A stretch of DNA of 64,000 nt from positions 186,001 to 250,000 of the forward strand of contig JAPZLL010000031.1 of NCBI GenBank assembly GCA_036250225.1, written 5' to 3'. The stretch's first letter is position 1, and every line of letters begins with the position of its first letter. A program made the translations under genes and the position numbers. This DNA is from Cercophora sp. LCS_1 (taxonomy: Eukaryota > Ascomycota > Sordariomycetes > Sordariales > Lasiosphaeriaceae). This document shows positions 61,956 through 64,000 of this stretch, in pieces. A model generated the notes under the pieces. That model saw nothing but the letters and a program-made list of their open reading frames with translations, had not been told where the DNA came from and ran no database searches.

Positions 61956-62852
61956 TCAGCGCCCGCCAAATGGGGCTTGCTGCTCATGTGCCCATTTTGA
62001 GACCGGGGGCCAGGCGCTAACCACTCGGCAGGCGAAGTCAAAAAATTCATGGATTGACTTGATCTGCTGAGCAGCCCGATCCTGCAGGGACCCATTCTTT
62101 GCCTCCACCATGATGGACTCAACCTTCTGAAACGGCCCCTTGACGTCCCACCGGAGACCTGGAATCGACTGGGAAGTCAGAATATCATCAATTGGGTTTT
62201 CAATGCTCGATCCTTCTTTCTTCTCGATACAACTATCCACACACTGGAACCCAACATGGCGGAGTCGACCCGCGGAGACCCGCTTCCCGTGACAGACAAA
62301 GGAAGCTCTCAAGCTCCCGGGATCCTAACCAGCCCATTGGGAATTTGCGGGCTTGATCTTACCGCTGGAGCAAATGGTGCAGCATGAATAGCTTCATGGC
62401 AGGCAACCGCAACTCCGGCGAGGGCAAAATCGCACCGGCTTGGCACTTTGGTGCAGATGCCCATCGATGTCCCATCCGCACGCAGCGCAAAGAGCGGCCT
62501 CTTAACGAGCAGGGGGTAAAGCATAACTTTCTGATATGTATGTAGCTTCCCGAGCCGCTCGACGTATCGCCGGCCCTTGTCTTGAGATTGTCTTGGGCGA
62601 GCCATCACCACATGGTAACCCCACCCAAGCTCGAGGAAGCGATCCTGGGCCTCGACAAAGGGACACCCGGATAATGTGTGTCACCTCCAGGCTCCGGGCA
62701 AGTCTCGCCTGCAAAGGCTGACGGGTACCCGCATATATCCGCAGGAATATATAGATGCTGGGAAACCAAAACCGAATGGTGCGCAGCTGGACTGGCACCA
62801 TGATTTGGCTAATAAAAATGGGGTGTAGTTTGCCAGGGGTCAGGATGCTCAA
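61956..62852 (-). CDS. uncertain gene of unknown function, 5' end unresolved
   Basis: Three blocks on the minus strand read together: from about 62852 to 62685, 62644-62363 and 62324-61956 (stop). Two candidate introns separate them (62645-62684, 40 nt; 62325-62362, 38 nt). Both have GT/AG ends and restore frame at phase 0. The joined sequence is hydrophobic first (FWFPSIYIFLRIYAGTRQ), then soluble with YHVVMARPRQSQDKGRRYVE, GLRWDVKGPFQKVESIMVEA and an end in EQQAPFGG. I do not recognise a family. The introns are shorter than any other in the window, so an alternative is a decayed gene with small indels. The start codon and any further upstream exons (open frames continue to about 63450) are unknown. 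Confidence 0.35.
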
Positions 62853-64000
62853 CGAGTAGAGAATGAGACCCAGATACAGCCATCCAACCCCAGAGGTACC
62901 AGCTTGCCGTCAACGTTTCATGCAGTCGAGCTTGACCAAGTAGCAAGAGCCACGGCATGCAGCCGGTCTGAGCTGACAAACAAGCCGAGACGTAGGGCAC
63001 CATAGGATGGCTAGCGTGTACGACCAAGTTGCCTCTGGTCAACTACGGTGCTATTGCCGGCAACATTGCAGGGAATCAAGCTGCAGGTGAGTTGTCACGG
63101 CCTCAAGTGCCTCTGCCGCAGTACAGGACCTGGCTGCCGACAAGGCGCCGGGCAGGCGGGGCAGTGACGGCCCTCCGTGCTGAAGTTCATGGTGCAATTG
63201 AGAGCTCAACGTACCACCTCACTGTGCCAGGGCAGCCACATGCGTCCCCAGTCCAGCTGGCTGCCATGTGACATATTTGGGAAGCAGATGGGGTAGAGAA
63301 GGATCAAGGGCGCATTCCAGTCGCGGCCACTTCCATGGTGCGGGGCAGCTTTGTGAGGCCTCGAGTTGCGACAATCCAGCAGACCCGAACATGCACAACT
63401 CCTACTAGTAAAACGACGCATATACATCCCCAACCAAACACATCTCCTCGACACAACTAGATACGGTAGGTAAAGTCACCGAGACAGCGTGTTGTTCGAA
63501 AGGCGGATGTGGTTCGGTTCTCCACGGAGAGCGGTAGCTGGGGAGATGCGAATTGCAGCTCTCTCACGGATGGGAAGGTAGTAAGATGAGGGGTAGGAGA
63601 TCCAGCTGTAGCCCTTCCGAAGGCCGGGCAATGACACCAACCACTGGAGGAGCAGACAAAATACATCAAGTTAAATATACAGAATAACAACGTAGTTCAC
63701 TCCAAGCTCCCCACTGCCCCCGATATGCCCTACCTAGCCTAAGACTCGTCACCGCGACGTCAGCTAGGTTCAATGGCCGGGCCGGGAGGTCGGCTGCCCA
63801 GGGCGGTACCTCACTATTCCTTTCTCGCAGAACCATTCGGCAGGCTGGTGGGATAATGATCATATGCGTCTACGTGAGCTAGCGCCCAATCGTTTCTGGA
63901 CACTCTGTCGTACCTGCCCGGCGTCATACCTCCCGGATGTGTAATACATAGGAACTCCATAATGCCTGACGCTGTTTGCTCCGTCATGCTGCGAAGCTCT
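62853..64000. other. right end of window, no supported gene
   Basis: The minus strand has scattered protein-like fragments (for example WNAPLILLYPICF near 63310) that could be 5' exons of the uncertain gene to the left. The plus strand has a short open segment with a good gtgagt donor at about 63086. Neither can be resolved within the window. Confidence 0.3.

Overview
The window is nuclear DNA of a filamentous ascomycete. It has dense genes with many short phase-varied introns (about 48-100 nt, donor GTAAGT/GTGAGT-like, branch CTGAC/CTAAC, acceptor YAG) and roughly 50-55% GC. The proteins look most like Pezizomycotina, probably Sordariomycetes. I cannot name the genus from sequence alone. Gene models below were built by hand from splice signals and family knowledge. 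Nothing was searched.

Layout. 0-9.6 kb: V-ATPase catalytic subunit A, an F-box/Sec10-like recyclin, a CDK7/Kin28-type kinase and a Frag1/DRAM/Sfk1 membrane protein. 9.9-20.2 kb: an eisosome Eis1-like protein, a tyrosine phosphatase, the head-to-head ribosome biogenesis pair ltv1/lsg1 and a secreted protein of unknown function. 21-28.5 kb: mitochondrial uL5, the Hsp70 exchange factor Fes1, actin, a mitochondrial GGQ release-factor-like protein and a small subunit of serine palmitoyltransferase. 28.8-36.3 kb: the head-to-head pair elp2/urm1, both acting on tRNA wobble uridine, and an Azf1-like C2H2 zinc-finger factor.

36.3-50.2 kb is a stretch of almost 14 kb in which I find no credible gene. 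It lies upstream of the zinc-finger gene. 50.2-59.7 kb is dense again: mitochondrial carrier Flx1, a tiny five-exon Tom7, spliceosomal Sap49, nuclear cap-binding Cbc1 and GSK-3 kinase. The last 4 kb holds the long GSK-3 upstream region and one uncertain gene.

The genes are mostly housekeeping and single-copy. I see no transposon, CRISPR, tRNA/rRNA gene, biosynthetic cluster or sign of horizontal transfer. The most notable points are the two functionally matched divergent pairs, the hidden tom7 gene, in-frame (3n) introns in sap49 and the GSK-3 gene, a 15-nt exon in the uL5m gene, a heat-shock element above fes1, a probable 3'UTR intron abutting the actin stop, and the gene desert.
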